From: CAZVAR01 sp964625225
Lineage (GTDB): Bacteria; Pseudomonadota; Alphaproteobacteria; JAJUGE01
Length of the DNA: 8,349 nt
Direction of reading: 5' to 3'
Assembly: GCA_964625225.1 (NCBI GenBank)
Contig: CAZVAR010000151.1
Span: 1-8,349, forward strand
Shown here: piece after piece, positions 6,491 to 8,349 of the stretch
Position numbering within the stretch: position 1 is the first letter of the stretch
How the letters are laid out: each line of letters starts with the position of its first letter
The notes under the pieces: generated by a model
The model's database searches: none
What the model saw: only the letters and a program-made list of their open reading frames with translations
What the model was told of the DNA's origin: nothing
Made by a program: the position numbers and the translations under genes

Positions 6491-6898
6491 TCAGCCGGCC
6501 GGCCGGAATTTCGGAATGGTCAGCTCGTCCGTAACCTTATCGAAGACCACCTCGACGCGCTGCCCGATCTTCAGCGAGTCGGGCTGGTCGGTCACGATGT
6601 TGGTCAGGATGCGCGCGCCCTCGTCGAGCTCGATGCTGGCGATGACGTAGGGCACGTCCGCCTTGAAGGCGGGGCCGGCCGGCGCGTGCGCGACGGTGAA
6701 GGAGTAGATCGTCCCCTTCCCGCTCGCCTCCACCCACTCGACCTCGGCATCGTCCACCCCCGGCACCAGGCGCCGCGAGTAGAGGAAGCACTTCCCCGAT
6801 TTGCGGTCCTTCTGGATCATCAGCTTGTTCGCCTTGGCACCCTCCCAATAGGGCGCGGAGTCCGGGTCGACGACCGGGACGGGCTTGTCGTAGGCCAT
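6491..6898 (-). CDS. DUF35 / Zn-ribbon-type OB-fold acyl-CoA-associated protein with degenerate ribbon
   Basis: A 135-residue protein of the DUF35 family (N-terminal helix, rubredoxin-like zinc ribbon, OB fold), typically the small partner of thiolase-like enzymes. The N-terminus VVDPDSAPYWEGAKANKLMI (9-28) is the family's helical start. The ribbon segment QKDRKSGKCFLYSRRLVPGV (29-48) keeps the shape, but only one cysteine, Cys37, remains where four are usual, so zinc binding is probably lost. The OB fold is well conserved: VEWVEASGKGTIYSFTVAH (53-71), PYVIASIELDEGARILTNI (83-101) and KIGQRVEVVFD (110-120). The start has AAGGA 8 nt upstream and lies 4 nt after the thiolase stop, so both proteins are surely made together. 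In characterised examples (steroid side-chain aldolases) the DUF35 subunit binds and stabilises the thiolase-fold subunit; the same is inferred here. Confidence 0.87.
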   Translation of the reverse strand: MAYDKPVPVVDPDSAPYWEGAKANKLMIQKDRKSGKCFLYSRRLVPGVDDAEVEWVEASGKGTIYSFTVAHAPAGPAFKADVPYVIASIELDEGARILTNIVTDQPDSLKIGQRVEVVFDKVTDELTIPKFRPAG

Positions 6899-6902
6899 GG
6901 GG

Positions 6903-8084
6903 TCAGTCCTTCTCGGTCGAGAGAATGAGCGTGGCGCCGCTGGAGAGCACGCCGCCGGTGCCGTGGCAGACGACGTTGCGGAGCTGCTTGTTCTTCACCT
7001 GCCGCTCGCCGGCCTCGCCGCGGAGCTGGCGGGTCGCCTCGATCATGGTGAAGATGCCGTACATGCCGGGGTGGCAGTAGGACAGGCCGCCGCCATTGGT
7101 GTTGAGCGGGAAGTCGCCGCCCGGCGCGGTGCGGCCGCCCTTGACGAACTCCTTGCCCTCGCCGCGGCCGCACAGGCCCAGCGCCTCCAGCGTCAGCAGC
7201 ACGGTGATCGTGAAGCTGTCGTAAATCATCGCCATGTCCATGTCGGACGGCTTGCGGCCCGCCATCTCATAGGCCGCCGCCGACGAGCGCTCGGCGACCT
7301 CGAGCCGCGACATCTCGGGCATGTAGTTGATGTTCGCGTGCGTGGCGCTCTCGCCGTGGCCGAGCACGTAGACCGGCTTCTGCTTCAGGTCCCTGGCCCG
7401 CTCCTCGGTGGTCATGACGACGGCGCCGCCGCCGTCCGTCACCAGGCAGCAGTCGAGCAGGTGGAGCGGCGCGGCGATCATCCGCGAGTTCAGGACCGTG
7501 TCCACGTCGATCGGGTCGCGGTAGGTCGCGGCCGGATTGAGCGCGGCCCAGGCGCGGGTCGAGACGGCGATCTGCGCCAGCGTCTCCGGCGTGCTGCCGT
7601 AATCGTGGAAGTGGCGCTGCGCCGCCATCGCATAGGCACCGACCGGCGTCGGCAGGCCCGCCACCATATCGAACTGGTTGGAATAGAGCGCCGGGCGGCC
7701 GCCGAGGGACCGGCTCGCCTCCGAGCGCTGCAGGCTGCCGTAGAGGATGAGGACGGTGTCGCAGACGCCGGCCTTGATCATCTCGTAGGCGTGGCCGGCG
7801 TGCAGCACGAAGGCGGAGCCGCCGACATTGGTGCCGTCGAGATATTTCGGCCATTCGATGCCGAGATACTCGACCAGGAGGTTCGGCATCATGACGCCGG
7901 GCCCGGGCGTTCCCCACATGCCGGCGACGGCGAGGCCGTCGACGTCCTTCATGCTCAGGCCGGCCTGGGCGAGGGCCTCGTTGGCGAGCTCGCGCTGCAT
8001 CGACAGGATGCCGGTCCCCGGCTTCGCCTTCCCGCCCTCGATGGGATAGTCGGCCACGCCGACGATGACGGGCTGTCTACTCAT
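6903..8084 (-). CDS. thiolase-superfamily protein (SCP-x/lipid-transfer type) lacking the nucleophilic cysteine
   Basis: A 393-residue thiolase-fold protein of the SCP-x/Ltp-like branch. It starts PVIVGVADYPIEGG and contains YLDGTNVGGSAFVLHAGHA (81-99) where the classical nucleophile motif (N-x-x-C-x-S-G) belongs; no Cys occurs there, and the first Cys after the start is Cys108, in an ordinary strand. C-terminal thiolase features remain: IYDSFTITVLLTLEALGLC (287-305), NTNGGGLSYCHPGMYG (328-343) with His338, and VVCHGTGG (371-378) with Cys373. Loss of the nucleophile argues against Claisen thiolysis by acyl-enzyme; related Cys-less members act as retro-aldolases with a DUF35 partner, and a DUF35 gene follows by 4 nt. 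Start ATG 8084 has AAGGA 6 nt upstream; a longer frame to 8159 would add 25 residues without support. No steroid genes are near, so substrate is unknown. Confidence 0.88.
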   Translation of the reverse strand: MSRQPVIVGVADYPIEGGKAKPGTGILSMQRELANEALAQAGLSMKDVDGLAVAGMWGTPGPGVMMPNLLVEYLGIEWPKYLDGTNVGGSAFVLHAGHAYEMIKAGVCDTVLILYGSLQRSEASRSLGGRPALYSNQFDMVAGLPTPVGAYAMAAQRHFHDYGSTPETLAQIAVSTRAWAALNPAATYRDPIDVDTVLNSRMIAAPLHLLDCCLVTDGGGAVVMTTEERARDLKQKPVYVLGHGESATHANINYMPEMSRLEVAERSSAAAYEMAGRKPSDMDMAMIYDSFTITVLLTLEALGLCGRGEGKEFVKGGRTAPGGDFPLNTNGGGLSYCHPGMYGIFTMIEATRQLRGEAGERQVKNKQLRNVVCHGTGGVLSSGATLILSTEKD

Positions 8085-8200
8085 GGGTTTTCCTTCGGCT
8101 TGCAGGATGGCGGGCGCGCCCCGCCGGCACGCCCATCCGAACCGCGCCACAGACTGCAATAGCGCGCCCGGCGGAGCAAGAGCGGCCGCGCCGCGGCTCG
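8085..8200. promoter_or_regulatory. upstream region of the thiolase gene with a nested inverted repeat
   Basis: TTGCAG (8100-8105) pairs perfectly with CTGCAA (8154-8159). Inside it GATGGCG (8106-8112) pairs with CGCCCATC (8130-8137) with one bulge. On the minus strand this would form a leader stem ending shortly before the thiolase ribosome binding site (AAGGA, 8095-8091). No clear -35/-10 pair is visible; the promoter may lie here or beyond the repeat array. Confidence 0.3.
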
Positions 8201-8349
8201 ACGGGGATTTGCGGGGGTCGGTGGGGGTTCATGCGGGTCAGTGGGGGTTCATGCGGGTCAGTGGGGGTTCGTGCGGGTCGGTGGGGGTTCGTGCGGGTCG
8301 GTGGGGGTGGGTGTGGGTCTCCGGGGGTTCATGGGGATTAGTGGGGGTT
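8201..8349. repeat. G-rich 20-bp tandem repeat array running off the right edge
   Basis: From 8221 the consensus GTGGGGGTTCRTGCGGGTCR repeats with a strict 20-bp period. Units 1 and 2 (8221-8260) are identical with A at both variable positions; units 3 and 4 (8261-8300) are identical with G at both. Units 5 (8301-8320) and 6 (8321-8340) match about 16 and 15 of 20 positions, and a seventh begins at 8341. A diverged unit (14 of 20) precedes at 8201-8220. Each unit carries a GGGGG and a GGG run on the + strand, so G-quadruplexes are possible. A + frame is open through the array but is low-complexity and lacks a gene-like start. Direct repeats without unique spacers exclude CRISPR. Confidence 0.9.

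Noticed and set aside
5440..6534. 364-codon + strand open frame opposite the membrane protein
   Set aside because: Arg/Gln/Asp-rich antisense translation of hydrophobic codons; no domain and no ribosome binding site.
6897..8162. 421-codon + strand open frame opposite the thiolase gene
   Set aside because: Composition is typical of an antisense frame, and the opposite strand is a well-conserved thiolase-fold protein.
8201..8349. CRISPR array
   Set aside because: The 20-bp units abut directly with no unique spacers.

Overview
The window reads as GC-rich chromosomal DNA of an alphaproteobacterium. The evidence is the very high GC at third codon positions, a perfect CtrA-type site (TTAA-N7-TTAA-C) near the left end, and a set of gene families common in that class: a secreted caspase-like protein, a MaoC plus CitE-like lyase pair, a Nu-type glutathione transferase, a thiolase plus DUF35 pair and an MprF-type membrane domain. 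I cannot name a genus. I see no phage, transposase, integrase, CRISPR, tRNA or rRNA.

Layout. Positions 1-400 are mostly non-coding: a CtrA-like box at 112-127, then a conspicuously AT-rich stretch at about 141-220. Next comes a secreted caspase-family (C14) protein on the + strand (401-1735). A four-gene minus-strand operon runs from 4850 down to 1751: glutathione S-transferase, quinone oxidoreductase-like MDR protein, MaoC-type hydratase, and HpcH/HpaI (CitE-like) lyase. The last two overlap by 4 nt. A DUF3293 gene (4940-5386, +) diverges from this operon and converges on the next minus-strand group with 5 nt between stop codons. That group, read from 8084 down to 5392, holds a thiolase-like protein, a DUF35 OB-fold protein 4 nt downstream of it, and, after a 124-nt GC-rich gap, a polytopic UPF0104/MprF-type membrane protein. 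From about 8201 to the right edge lies a G-rich 20-bp tandem repeat that continues out of the window.

How the genes may work together. MaoC and the CitE-like lyase look like consecutive CoA-ester steps: hydration of a branched or dicarboxylic enoyl-CoA, then C-C cleavage. The oxidoreductase and GST in the same transcript suggest handling of reactive enoyl or carbonyl compounds. The thiolase-like protein has no cysteine where the thiolase nucleophile belongs, and its DUF35 partner has lost three of the four zinc-ribbon cysteines. The pair is therefore probably a non-canonical acyl-CoA C-C bond enzyme or carrier complex, not a standard biosynthetic or degradative thiolase.

I found no convincing new defence or mobile system. 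The items most worth a second look are the degenerate thiolase/DUF35 pair, the G-rich 20-bp repeat array and the CtrA-type box ahead of the caspase gene.
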